A DNA stretch of 64,000 bases from JAHIYU01 sp964476155 (GTDB lineage Bacteria; Krumholzibacteriota; Krumholzibacteriia; LZORAL124-64-63). The notes under the pieces are model-generated. The model saw nothing but the letters and a program-made list of their open reading frames with translations. It was not told where the DNA came from and searched no databases. The position numbers and the translations under genes were made by a program. The first letter of the stretch is position 1. Each line of letters begins with the position of its first letter. Below, piece by piece: positions 1 to 8,693 of the stretch. The DNA is taken from the NCBI GenBank assembly GCA_964476155.1, contig CAYYYS010000009.1, positions 23,812 through 87,811 of the forward strand. Reading direction: 5' to 3'.

Positions 1-1
1 C

Positions 2-1327
2 ACCCTGGACGAGAAGGGCAAGACCTTCACCTTCCTGCGCAACGGCGCCCCCGCGACGGTCGGCGCCGACGGCGGCAAGGTCGAGTCCACCGATTTCACG
101 GCCCGCCTGGTGGTCGATCGCCCCGCGGTGCGCCTGCGCACCCTCGACGAGGCCTGGCGTACCATGCGCGACCGTTTCTACGACCCGGACATGCACGGCG
201 TCGACTGGCCGGCCATGCGCAAAAAGTACGGCGCCTGGGTCGCCCATGCGTCCTGCGACCACGACTTCGGCGACGTGATGAACTTCATGCTCGGCGAGCT
301 CAACGCCAGTCACATGGGCTACCGTCCGCGCTGGGAGTCGCCCGGCGACTACGGCGACGACGGTTGGCTCGGCCTCGAATTCGACTTCACCCACAAGGGG
401 AAGGGCCTGAAGGTGGCCCGCGTGCTGACCGACGGTCCCGGCGACAAGGCGCCCGACCGCATCCTGCCCGGCGATGTGCTGCTCTCGGTGGATGGCCGGC
501 CGGTGGGTCGCGACGTCAACATCAGCGCAGCGCTGGAAACCCGCTCCGGGCTGCCCACATGGGTAGTCGTCAAACGCGACGGTGACGAGCTCGAGTTCCA
601 GGTCACGCCCCGGGGCTTCCGCACGATCTGGACCCTGAACCACCGCGACGCCGAGCGCGCCAAGCGCGCGATCACCGAAGAGTCCAGCGATGGCCGCGTG
701 GGCTACGTCCACATACAGGGCATGGGTTTTTCGGAAGTGGAGCGCTTCCAGCAGAACCTCTTCGCCGCCGCCGACGGCAAGGAGGCCCTGATCATCGACG
801 TGCGCAACAACGGCGGCGGCTGGACCACCGACCTGATGTTGACGATTCTCAGCCAGCCCGTCCACGCCTTCACCGTCGGCCGCGACGGCGAAACGGGCTA
901 TCCCCAGGTGGAACGCCAGCCCTTCTATCGCTGGTCGAAACCCGTGGCCGTGATCTGCAACGAGGGCAGCTACTCCAACGCCGAGATCTTCAGTCACGCC
1001 ATCAAGACCATGGGCCGCGGTCCGGTGATCGGCATGGAGACCGGCGGCAACGTCATCTCCACCGGCGGCTTCGGCAACCGGTACCGCGGCTACGTGCGTC
1101 TGCCCGGCCGCGGCTGGTATGTGTGGGGAGACGACGTGAACACCGAGCGCAACGGCAAGCCCCAGGAGGCGCGCCACGAGCTGACCGGCTGCATCCCGGA
1201 CCACGTTGTCGACCTGACGCCGGCCGACCGCATGCACGGCCGGGACCCGCAGTTGGACAAGGCCGTCGAGCTGATGATCGACGCGGCCGACGCCGAGTGG
1301 CGCAAGCCGAAACGCGAACCGAAGTAG
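2..1327 (+). CDS. Tricorn-type S41 protease, C-terminal part (5' end outside window)
   Basis: The reading frame is open to the window edge, so this is the C-terminal portion of a larger protein; the propeller domains would lie upstream. A helical C1 segment (LRTLDEAWRTMRDRFYD) is followed by ELNASH, matching the catalytic histidine region of tricorn. A PDZ domain follows (GWLGLEFDF to LSVDGRPV). The C2 catalytic domain carries the serine in the GSYSNAEIFSHA stretch and the oxyanion-type GMETGGNVISTGG region. Tricorn homologues trim peptides made by upstream proteases. Transcription is towards a convergent phosphoesterase gene only a few bases away. Family assignment is strong; substrate is unknown. 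Confidence 0.9.
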   Translation, partial: TLDEKGKTFTFLRNGAPATVGADGGKVESTDFTARLVVDRPAVRLRTLDEAWRTMRDRFYDPDMHGVDWPAMRKKYGAWVAHASCDHDFGDVMNFMLGELNASHMGYRPRWESPGDYGDDGWLGLEFDFTHKGKGLKVARVLTDGPGDKAPDRILPGDVLLSVDGRPVGRDVNISAALETRSGLPTWVVVKRDGDELEFQVTPRGFRTIWTLNHRDAERAKRAITEESSDGRVGYVHIQGMGFSEVERFQQNLFAAADGKEALIIDVRNNGGGWTTDLMLTILSQPVHAFTVGRDGETGYPQVERQPFYRWSKPVAVICNEGSYSNAEIFSHAIKTMGRGPVIGMETGGNVISTGGFGNRYRGYVRLPGRGWYVWGDDVNTERNGKPQEARHELTGCIPDHVVDLTPADRMHGRDPQLDKAVELMIDAADAEWRKPKREPK

Positions 1328-1333
1328 GGGAGA

Positions 1334-1804
1334 TCAGCGCCCGGCCGTAAGCCGGGAGGCGAGCGGGTCGGGCAGGCCGGCGGCACGGATCTTGTCGGCG
1401 GCGGTGTGGATGTCGTAGGGGACGCGGTGCATTTCGATGCGCCGCGTCTTCGTGTCGTAGACGACGTAGGCGGCGCGCGGATCGAGATCGCGGGGCTGGC
1501 CCACGCTGCCCGCGTTGATCAGGTAGCGCGCGTGTGATTCCAGATCGAGGGTCTCAAGCATGTGCGTGACGACTTTCTCGCCGTGCAGCTCTTCGTTGTT
1601 GGCGGCCATGTCGTCGTGATTGCCCTTCACCACCGCGTCGCAGGTCTCGCGCACCAGCTCCAGACAAGCGACCGGGTCGGCGCCGTAGCCCACCACGTCG
1701 CCCAGGCTGTACCGGGCGTCCACACCCTGTCCGTCGGCGTGGGCGAGCACGGCGGTCAGCGCTTCCAGGTTGGCGTGTATGTCGCCGAGGATGGCGTATT
1801 TCAT
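1334..1804 (-). CDS. Metallophosphoesterase with a large internal deletion
   Basis: The 156-residue product begins as a typical calcineurin-like phosphoesterase of about 240 residues: GDIHANLEAL gives the first Asp/His ligands, LGDVVGYGADP the bridging Asp and GNHD the catalytic Asn/His. It then jumps to the family's C-terminal block (INAGSVGQPRDLDPRAAY, AAGLPDPLASRL). The central part with the HGS and GHTH metal ligands is missing, roughly 85 residues, without loss of frame. The ATG at 1804 is chosen because the family starts at MKYAILGDIH; a much longer upstream frame is antisense to the next gene. The protein probably cannot build a complete two-metal site. Confidence 0.85.
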   Translation of the reverse strand: MKYAILGDIHANLEALTAVLAHADGQGVDARYSLGDVVGYGADPVACLELVRETCDAVVKGNHDDMAANNEELHGEKVVTHMLETLDLESHARYLINAGSVGQPRDLDPRAAYVVYDTKTRRIEMHRVPYDIHTAADKIRAAGLPDPLASRLTAGR

Positions 1805-1921
1805 GACGACTCCGGAATTCGCCTGGTGCCGGATCGCGCGGGACGCTACCAGTCTAGCGCAATGAAGTGTGGCGCGCCATGTCATTACATGGCACCGTGA
1901 ACGGCAGCGAAAGGATTGACC

Positions 1922-2284
1922 ATGGACCGCAGCAACCCCGCAATCCGCGTGATGATGATGCCGCGCGACACCAACGTGCATCGCACGATCTTCGGTGGCG
2001 TGATCCTCAGCCATCTCGACCAGGCCGGTGTCATCGGCGCGCGTCGCGCCGGGTGCCGCCACATCGTGACCGTCGCCATGGACAAGGTGGAGTTTCACGA
2101 GCCGGTCCACGTGGGTGATCTGGTCAGCTTCTATACGGATGTCTTCAAGAAGGGCCGCACGTCGATAACCATACGGGTCTGCGTGGAGGCGAACCGTTTT
2201 GAAACGCGTGATGACGTGGCGGTGACCAGCGCCAATATCACTTATGTGAACATCGATGCGGAAGGCCGGCCCGAGCCTATCTGA
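1922..2284 (+). CDS. Hotdog-fold acyl-CoA thioesterase
   Basis: This 120-residue protein matches the YciA/acyl-CoA thioesterase family: NVHRTIFGGVILSHLDQAG is the conserved helix region with the Asp/Gly motif, and VAMDKVEFHEPVHVGDLV is the central strand signature. It would hydrolyse acyl-CoA thioesters in the cytoplasm as a hotdog oligomer. The ATG at 1922 is preferred over a TTG at 1916 because AAAGGA lies at a good spacing upstream. It is divergent from the phosphoesterase, with about 117 bp between starts. Chain-length preference cannot be read from sequence. Confidence 0.88.
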   Translation: MDRSNPAIRVMMMPRDTNVHRTIFGGVILSHLDQAGVIGARRAGCRHIVTVAMDKVEFHEPVHVGDLVSFYTDVFKKGRTSITIRVCVEANRFETRDDVAVTSANITYVNIDAEGRPEPI

Positions 2285-2301
2285 GCGATTCGCCGGCAAG
2301 C

Positions 2302-2775
2302 TCATAGACCGATTGATATCGTATCGCCCTCGCTTCCTTCGGCTGGATGCTCTCCGTCCTCGGCCAGAACCCGGACTCTCACCGCTCGCTCGGCCCGCGG
2401 CCAGCTCCCCTCGATCACTTCACCCGATACGGCCACTTTATCGCCCTTCATTTGCGCCACGTAACGCGTGAGCCGGTATTCGCCGTCGCGATAGCCGTAG
2501 CCGTCGCCCGCGTCCTCGTAAAGCACACCCTCGGCTTGGCCGTGCGCGTCCAGACAGACGATCAGTTCCAACGCATCCAGAGGTCGCTCGTTCGACCATT
2601 GCATGATTGGTCCCACCGGCAGGACGTGCCCCGCGCCGAGCATCAGCACGGGCAGATCGAGGTCGGCGCCGTCGCTGTCGACCAGCGAAAAGGCTCGCCA
2701 CACACCGTCCGGCAGCACCGGTTCCGGCGCGCGCCCGGGGGAGGTGTTGCAGGAAACGAGCAGCCCGTCGCAGCC
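2302..2775 (-). pseudogene. GH31 alpha-glycosidase, C-terminal fragment
   Basis: The frame encodes only the end of a family 31 glycosidase: LPDGVWRAF, DLDLPVLMLGAGHVLPVGP and the YEDAGDGYGYRDGEY block of the C-terminal beta domains. The catalytic barrel is absent. Going upstream on the minus strand, recognisable sequence (DGLLVSCNTSP) ends at an in-frame TGA at 2776-2778, exactly where an unrelated truncated gene begins on the other strand. It is a remnant of a gene that should be 2-2.5 kb, without start codon or promoter. Confidence 0.8.
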
Positions 2776-4541
2776 TCATCGACAAGGCGGAGTCCTGCGA
2801 GCCCCAGCTCGTGCTGGTCTTCGACGACTGGGAGGCGCTCGCCGGCAAGAGCTTCGGCGCGGTCTCGGGGGAGATGGAACCCAACGACAACCCCAACCAC
2901 TACCACAAGACCATCCGCTGGCTCGCCAACCACCCCTGGGTGGAGATCGTCACGCTCGCCGACATGACCACTCGCGCCCAGGCCGAGCCGGGGAACTGGG
3001 TCATTGATCAAGGCACGCGCACCGACCTGGACGTGATGACCTACCACTGGCTCCAGCACGCCTGCGAGGACAGCTATCACAATTGGTACTACAACGGGTC
3101 GGGTTTTCCGGGCAACGAGCAGAGCTTCTACGATCTGGTGCCGGTGATCAGCGGCGAGCAGGGCGACTACCACGCGCGCGGCGTCACGCCCCTGGCCGAC
3201 GGACCGCCCATCCCCAGCGGCCTGTCCTTTGGCGACGTGAACTCGCCGGGCGGCCTCATCCACGAAACCTGGGACGCCATCGCCGCCATGACGCCGGGCC
3301 ATCTGCGCACGATGGCCGAGGCCTCGTTCACTGCCATGATCTACGAGACCGCCTGGCACGAGGAAGACAGTACCGACTACCAGGACAGCGATGGTTTCGG
3401 CAACTGGCTCTATCCCGACACGACCTGGGACGGGCTTAGCGGCTGGGCCCTGCGCCTGCACAATCACATTCGCGACGCGGGGGGGCTGGTCCTGGCGTCG
3501 GCCTGGGCCGATTCCGTTCGCGCCGGGCAACTGACGACCTACGCGGCGCCCCGCGCCTTCTTCCTGGATGCCGATCTCGACGGTGTCGACGAACTCGTCT
3601 ACCGCAACGGCAAGGTCTGGACTCTCTGGCAGACCGTCGGCGGTCGCTGCCTGCTGGCCGCGCGTTGGAACCCCGATCGTGACGACACCGTCCTGCTGCT
3701 GGGCAACCCGCTGGCCAATCCCAGCGCGCCGGGCGAGGAGGAGTACGCCGACGAGCGCGCCACCCGCTGCTCCGGCTTCAAGGTGATGAACAGCGGCTAC
3801 GCGGACGACGATTTCCTGGTGATCCCGACCGGGACCGCCATGCAGGCGGTTTCTAACGACGGACTGATTACCGAGACCCATACCCTGACCGCCGGATCGG
3901 ACACGCTGACGACCGCGGTGTCCGAGACGGTCGGCGGCGACCTGTACCTGCGCTCAGGCCTCAACCCCAACCCCTGGTCGTTGCTGCTGTACGGCCCCGA
4001 CCCGCTCGTGCGCGAGTACGACGGCGCCTCGCCCGAAAGCTCGACATGGTACCGTCTGAGTAATGGCGAGGCATCGATCACCGTGCTCTTCGATACCGCT
4101 ACCTTCGTCCCCGCGCCCATGCACACCGGCTGGGACCGTCGCGATCTGGCACTGACCGAAGAGATCGAGCTGTACGGTGACGGCACCTTCACCTTCCGAA
4201 CCGTCTTCGGCGCCGGCGATGATGATACCGCCGCGCCCGATGGGCCGCCTTCATCCGATCGCGTCGCCGCGCGTATGCTGCCGCCGGCGCCGAACCCCTT
4301 CAACCCGGCCACGGAGATCCGCTTCGTGCTGGATCGCTCGGCTGACGTGGCGCTCGATATCTACGCGGCTGATGGGCGGCATGTCCGCACGCTCCAACGC
4401 GGTGTATTGCCGGCGGGGGAGTCGGCGTTTGTCTGGCATGGTCGCGACGATGTCGGGCGTGCGGTTTCGGCGGGTCTGTATCTGGTGAAGTTGAGAGCCG
4501 GGGGGACGGTGAGTTCGGCGAAGCTGATCCTTGTGAAGTAA
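2775..4541 (+). pseudogene. 5'-truncated GH57-like glycosidase with FlgD/T9SS-type C-terminus
   Basis: The open frame begins abruptly in mid-domain (LVLVFDDWEALAGKSFG, then WLANHPWVEIVTLADM), a layout that resembles the catalytic half of GH57 amylase-type enzymes; this assignment is moderate. A beta-rich region follows, with DADLDGVDELVYRNGKVWTL typical of the region after the catalytic part. The protein ends with a linker and an 80-residue C-terminal domain (APNPFNPATEIRF, AGESAFVWHGRDD, SAGLYLVKL), the export/anchoring signal type used in the FCB group. No signal peptide or start codon remains; the 5' end was lost at the junction near 2775. Confidence 0.7.
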
Positions 4542-4580
4542 GGCAAGCCGCGCCACGCAGTTACCCGTGTAAATAACGAC

Positions 4581-4614
4581 CCGGCGGGGGGCGCTGCGGC
4601 CCCCACCTTTTTTC
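4581..4614 (+). terminator. Rho-independent terminator
   Basis: A G-run and C-run (GGGGGG, then GGCCCCC) form a GC-rich hairpin followed by a run of six T, 40 bases after the stop of the truncated glycosidase. It separates that gene from the convergent sirtuin gene. Confidence 0.65.
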
Positions 4615-4615
4615 G

Positions 4616-5362
4616 TCACACCTCCCCAAGCCCCATCGCCACCCCCAACCGCCCCATCATCTCCGTCGCCGCCCCCTGCAGAAAAATATCCGTCGTCCCC
4701 GCGGTAAACAGCGAAGGCTCCGGATTCACCTCGATAATCGTCGCCCCTCCGTTGCGCGCCACACCCGGCAGCATCGAAGCCGGCGCCACCTCGCCCGTCG
4801 ATCCGATCACCAGCATGACGTCACACGCACTCGCGGCCGCGAACGACTTGCTCCGCGCCGGCTCCGGAATCCCCTCGCCGAAGAAGATGAAGTTGGGTTT
4901 GAGCAACCCGCTGCATTCGCACAGGGGAGGCAGCGTGTCGAGCGACACTTCGCCCACCGGGTATGTGGCCCGGCAAGCCAGACACACCAAGGTGCGAGAG
5001 TTGCCGTGAAACTCCCACACCGTCCGGCTGCCGGCGTCGCGGTGCAGGTTGTCGATGTTCTGGGTGATGACCTCGCGCAGTATGCCCGACGCTTCCATCT
5101 CCGCCAGTATGCGGTGCGCCGCATTGGGCGCCGCCTGACCGAAGAAGTCGTAGAAGATCTCCTTGATCACCGTCCATGAATCGCCCGGGTGTCGGAGAAA
5201 AAAGCCCAGCTCTATCGATTCGGGATCGTAGCGGCTCCAGATCCCGTCGGGGCCGCGGAACGTGGGGATGCCGCTTTCGACCGATACGCCCGCACCCGTA
5301 AAGGCCACCGCGTGATGCGCGTTCAGAAGCGTTTGTGCGGCCTGTTCAATTCGATCCTGCAT
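4616..5362 (-). CDS. cobB: Sirtuin, NAD-dependent protein deacylase
   Basis: The 248-residue protein has the Sir2 Rossmann signature GAGVSVESGIPTFRG (near residues 23-37), TQNIDNLH (100-107) and the catalytic histidine in WEFHG (His119). Four zinc-site cysteines are present (Cys127, Cys130, Cys148, Cys150); the second pair is C-x-C rather than the usual C-x-x-C. It removes acyl groups from lysines using NAD. The ATG at 5362 is chosen because GAGGGG lies just upstream; an earlier start at 5392 adds ten non-family residues. Single gene, no obvious operon partner. Confidence 0.9.
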   Translation of the reverse strand: MQDRIEQAAQTLLNAHHAVAFTGAGVSVESGIPTFRGPDGIWSRYDPESIELGFFLRHPGDSWTVIKEIFYDFFGQAAPNAAHRILAEMEASGILREVITQNIDNLHRDAGSRTVWEFHGNSRTLVCLACRATYPVGEVSLDTLPPLCECSGLLKPNFIFFGEGIPEPARSKSFAAASACDVMLVIGSTGEVAPASMLPGVARNGGATIIEVNPEPSLFTAGTTDIFLQGAATEMMGRLGVAMGLGEV

Positions 5363-5520
5363 GATCGTCCCCTCGGCTCCTGCGCCGGCCATTCCGGCGC
5401 TGCGCCCAGACTAACATGCGGACGATCACGTCACCACGAATGGCGGATCAAGAACCATGGCCTGCAGCCGATCATATCGAGAAAACTGGCCATGGTCCTG
5501 ACCCGTCGCTAGTCCAGACT

Positions 5521-5631
5521 GCGGACGAGGACATTTTGCCGCGACCGCAGGGACGCAAAACGGCCGCCTCCAGGGCGGCCGCTTTGCTTGATCGCTACAC
5601 CCTGCGGCCGCGGCAACATGCCCTCGTCCGC
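5521..5631 (-). repeat. Long structured palindrome, copy 1 of 3
   Basis: Read on the minus strand, a 32-bp outer stem (5600-5631 with 5521-5552) encloses a 12-nt bulge TGTAGCGATCAA (5588-5599) opposite a 2-nt GT bulge (5553-5554), then a 14-bp inner stem (5574-5587 with 5555-5568) and a 5-nt loop. The four imperfect positions comprise three G-U wobbles and one G-A. It starts 13 bases after the stop codon of the Omp28-like gene. The other copies are at 7816-7927 and 28501-28609. Confidence 0.9.
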
Positions 5632-5644
5632 ATCCGGGTAGGTA

Positions 5645-7576
5645 TCACTTCACCATGACCATCTTATGGGTGGAACTCTCGTTCCCGGCCTCGACACGGT
5701 AGAAGTAAGTGCCGGACGACAACAGGCGCCCGTTCGCGTCACGGCCGTCCCAGACGGCGGTCTGTTGACCGGCGGTCTGCGTGCCATCGACCAGGACCCG
5801 CACCAGGCTGCCGTCCACATCGAAGATCGACAGGCGAACCTGCTCGTCGCGCGCCAGCTCATACCTGATGACGGTCTCGGGATTGAACGGGTTGGGGTGG
5901 TTGCCCCGCACCATCAGCAGTTCCGGCGCCGGGTGGTCGACCGAAATGGTCGTGCCGTCCAGGTCGGTCAGGAAGCCCGTGGCCGCGTTCTGCACCTTCC
6001 AGGTTTCGTCGTTCTGCACGTAGACCGTCGCGCGCAGCTTCGAGTAGACCCAGGATTCGGCGCTGACCGGACAGTGGGCGTTGAAGCGGTGGATGCCGGG
6101 TGTGTTGGGCACCAGGAAACCATCGGTGTCCGGATACATGTAGCGGAACGCCTGGTCATGATAGCGCTCGCCGTTGGTGCCCACTTCGTAGACATCGTCC
6201 TCGGTGATCGCCACACGCAGCTTGAGGATCCAGTCGGCGGGAATAGGCTCCACGATTTCCACTTCGGTGATCAGGGTCTCGGTGACCGGATCCCAGGAGT
6301 GCCAGATGTTCAATGGGCTGTGATGGGTCTTGCGCGTATTGAACAGCGACGCGTATCCGGCTCCGTTGGAACCGGCGTCCACGACCTGGTCGATACGTAG
6401 GTGGGGCGCATAGTCGGCGCCGCTACCGTTGGCCAGGAAATTGTTCTGCAGCGTGTTCGCATCGTAGATGCCGTCCGAGCCGGGCCACCAGACATGCACG
6501 CGCACCAGGGCCACTTCGTTGTTCTGGCCGGGGAAGTAGGCGTCCAGGGCCTGGTTGGCTTGCGGGCAGCCGGAGCAATCCGATTGGGTCAGCAGGATGC
6601 CCAGGGGCACGTGCGGTAGGGTATAGGAATCGTCGAAAGCCGTCGCCTCGTTGTTCGACGTATCCATGTCCGTACCCAGCAACGCCACCGCATGCAGATC
6701 GTAGTACTGACCCGCGTTCGTGGTCAGGTTCGGGAAGCCGACGACCGTTTGGGTCTCGGGAGCCAGGGCGGCCACATTGACTGTTTCGTTGTACACCTGC
6801 ACGCCTGTTTCCCAGATCGTGACTTCCACATCGAAGTCTTCGATGCTGCGACCGATGTTCTTCACGGTGACCTGGGGCGCTATGACTTCGCCACTGGCGA
6901 ACTGTTGCTGGTCTGGCGTTATGGAAAGCGCGCGGACATCGTGGAGCCAGGGCTCGTAGACGCGTACGTCGTCCACCCACCAGTGGTCGGCGTAGGAGCC
7001 CGTGTAACGCAGGGCGACGTAGACCGTCGGCTCGCCCGCGTAGGCGGAGAGGTCGATGATCACCGGATCACCGTCGAAGCCGTTGACCGTGTGGGTTGCC
7101 GGCGTCATGTCCGAGACGATGGCGAACGTGCCCGTGTCGGTTTGGCTGGTGGTGCTGACCATCACGTAGTGATGACTGCCCCAGTCCGCCCAATACGACT
7201 CCGTCTCGAAGAACTCGAGCCGGATGTCGGTGAGGCCCGTGAAGTCCAGGGCCGGCATGACCAGCCACTCGTTCTGTGTCGTTCCCTGTGCACCGTATTG
7301 GACGAAGGCGCTGAAATTTCCGGTGCGCGCCTCGTAGTTGCTCTGGACCCACTGGTAGGTGTTGCCCAGGTGGATGCGGTGCCAGCCCGTGGGCGGGAAG
7401 GTGCCCTCGAAGCCCTCGGTCAGGAGGTCTATGCGACTGGGAGAGAAGGCCGGTCCGTCGGCTCGTCGGTCGGGATTGTAGACCAGGTCGTCGTGAGCGA
7501 TCGCCACGGTCGTACCCAGCAGCAGAACCGACGTCAGGATTAAAACCGTACGAACGAGGAGGCTATGGTTGGACAT
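5645..7576 (-). CDS. Omp28-like secreted surface protein with FlgD/T9SS-type C-terminus
   Basis: The 643-residue precursor has a signal peptide (MSNHSLLVRTVLILTSVLLL) and then an adhesin/MAM-like jelly-roll (EGFEGTFPPTGW; WWVDDVRVYEP). A CARDB-type Ig segment (VTVKNIGRSIEDFDVEV) follows. The next section resembles Omp28-related proteins (LTQSDCSGCPQANQALDAYF). It ends with HPNPFNPETVIRYEL and GTYFYRVEAG, the C-terminal sorting/FlgD-like domain. The ATG at 7576 has AAGGAG eight bases upstream; an upstream ATG would precede the signal peptide. Likely a cell-surface or matrix protein; function unknown. Confidence 0.85.
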   Translation of the reverse strand: MSNHSLLVRTVLILTSVLLLGTTVAIAHDDLVYNPDRRADGPAFSPSRIDLLTEGFEGTFPPTGWHRIHLGNTYQWVQSNYEARTGNFSAFVQYGAQGTTQNEWLVMPALDFTGLTDIRLEFFETESYWADWGSHHYVMVSTTSQTDTGTFAIVSDMTPATHTVNGFDGDPVIIDLSAYAGEPTVYVALRYTGSYADHWWVDDVRVYEPWLHDVRALSITPDQQQFASGEVIAPQVTVKNIGRSIEDFDVEVTIWETGVQVYNETVNVAALAPETQTVVGFPNLTTNAGQYYDLHAVALLGTDMDTSNNEATAFDDSYTLPHVPLGILLTQSDCSGCPQANQALDAYFPGQNNEVALVRVHVWWPGSDGIYDANTLQNNFLANGSGADYAPHLRIDQVVDAGSNGAGYASLFNTRKTHHSPLNIWHSWDPVTETLITEVEIVEPIPADWILKLRVAITEDDVYEVGTNGERYHDQAFRYMYPDTDGFLVPNTPGIHRFNAHCPVSAESWVYSKLRATVYVQNDETWKVQNAATGFLTDLDGTTISVDHPAPELLMVRGNHPNPFNPETVIRYELARDEQVRLSIFDVDGSLVRVLVDGTQTAGQQTAVWDGRDANGRLLSSGTYFYRVEAGNESSTHKMVMVK

Positions 7577-7646
7577 GGCCGAATCTCCTTGGCATGTGAA
7601 CAAGTGTTGGAACTCGCGAGGGTAAGACACTGTGGCCTTGATCTCT

Positions 7647-7674
7647 AAAATCCCTACAGACGATAGGTATTTTA
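7647..7674. repeat. Small hairpin motif, copy 1 of 2
   Basis: AAAATCCCTACAGACGATAG followed by GTATTTT forms a short hairpin with a CTACAG loop start. The same layout recurs at 61589-61617. It lies about 70 bases upstream of the Omp28-like start codon, in its presumed leader. Confidence 0.45.
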
Positions 7675-7815
7675 CAGGATTCGCCTGATATTTACAAGCC
7701 CCCTTAGATATTTAAACACTTTTTTGTCGGCTAGCGAGGTCGATGGAGTGCATGAAATCCACAAAATCCACTAAGACCGCAAAAAGGGTGTCTAACAAAT
7801 CTATTCGACTACCAC

Positions 7816-7927
7816 TGAGGACATAGACAATTCGCCACGACCACGGGGTGTAGCAATCAAGCGAATCGGCCGCCCTAAAGCGGCCGATTCGCGTCCCCGT
7901 GGTCGTGGCGAATTGTCTATGTCCTCA
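7816..7927 (+). repeat. Long structured palindrome, copy 2 of 3
   Basis: A perfect 33-bp outer stem (7816-7848 with 7895-7927) encloses the 12-nt bulge TGTAGCAATCAA (7849-7860) opposite GT (7893-7894), a 12-bp inner stem (7861-7872 with 7881-7892) and an 8-nt loop. The 3' arm contains the TGA stop of the next minus-strand gene. Pairing continues outward with mismatches to 7804 and 7939, so the element mirrors the last codons of that gene. Confidence 0.92.
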
Positions 7928-8539
7928 ATGGTTGTCGAACCCCGCTTTGACCATGCCCCAACTCCATTGCTCCGCGGCGATAGGGTTGCAGGGCAGTGCC
8001 GGGAAGACACCATTCACGCGCCCGAAGGCCTGATCCTGACCGAATTTCTCGCTGAGCAGATCGTTGGGTTCGTCGATGGGCCAGGGTGCCAGGTCGGACC
8101 AGAACGTGAATACGGCCACACCGCTGCGGCCGGGCCTCACCTGGCTGTCGTCGGTGGGGACGTACTTGATGATCGGCACGTAGATCTGCAGGTCCGGGTC
8201 ACCGCTCATGTTCAGTTCGGCGTCGAAGTAGATCAATCCGTTCACGCCGAAACAGCGAGCCGTACCCGAGGGATTGTCCCAGCGCACGTACTCGAGGATA
8301 TCGTCGCGCGAGCAGTTGCCCCCTTCGTCCAGCTTCAGGTTCAAATGGCTCAGCGAGAATTCGGAGTAGTTGTTCCAGGTTACGCGCATCTCGTAGCGCC
8401 AAATGCCGCGCGCGCCGGGTTCAGCCTCTGAAGCCATGATCGTGCCGTAAAGCTGTGCGTTTTCGGCGACTGCGGCTGTAGTGATCAGCATGGCCGCGAT
8501 GAGGGCGATCTTTCCGATGTGCCTTTTGCAAGCTATCAT
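7925..8539 (-). CDS. Secreted protein of unknown function
   Basis: The 204-residue product has a clear signal peptide (IGKIALIAAMLITTAAVAENA). The mature part has alternating hydrophobic stretches suggesting a beta-sandwich (GIWRYEMRVTWNNYSEFSLS; GLIYFDAELNMSGDPDLQIY) and three cysteines, two of which (in GNCSRDD and ARCFG) could pair. No family is recognised. GGAAGG lies just upstream of the ATG at 8539. Its stop codon is embedded in a 112-bp palindrome that probably terminates or protects its transcript. Confidence 0.75.
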   Translation of the reverse strand: MIACKRHIGKIALIAAMLITTAAVAENAQLYGTIMASEAEPGARGIWRYEMRVTWNNYSEFSLSHLNLKLDEGGNCSRDDILEYVRWDNPSGTARCFGVNGLIYFDAELNMSGDPDLQIYVPIIKYVPTDDSQVRPGRSGVAVFTFWSDLAPWPIDEPNDLLSEKFGQDQAFGRVNGVFPALPCNPIAAEQWSWGMVKAGFDNH

Positions 8540-8693
8540 GTCAGCCTTCCCGTATTATGCGTGATCCGTATCGTTTCTCGTGCGAATCGTATGTGACTCT
8601 TCGTTTCTTCTGATTTATCGGGATGTCTCGTACGGCACCCTCTAAGTAGTCGGGTAGCAAGAAGCGAGCCTTAGCAAAGGATTTGAACGCGCT

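Noticed and set aside
2643..3881. Long minus-strand frame of 412 codons
   Set aside because: It is the antisense shadow of the GH57-like gene; its Arg/Gly/Val-rich product has no domain pattern.
5189..5512. Plus-strand frame in the sirtuin upstream region
   Set aside because: Mostly antisense to the sirtuin; no ribosome-binding site or recognisable domain.
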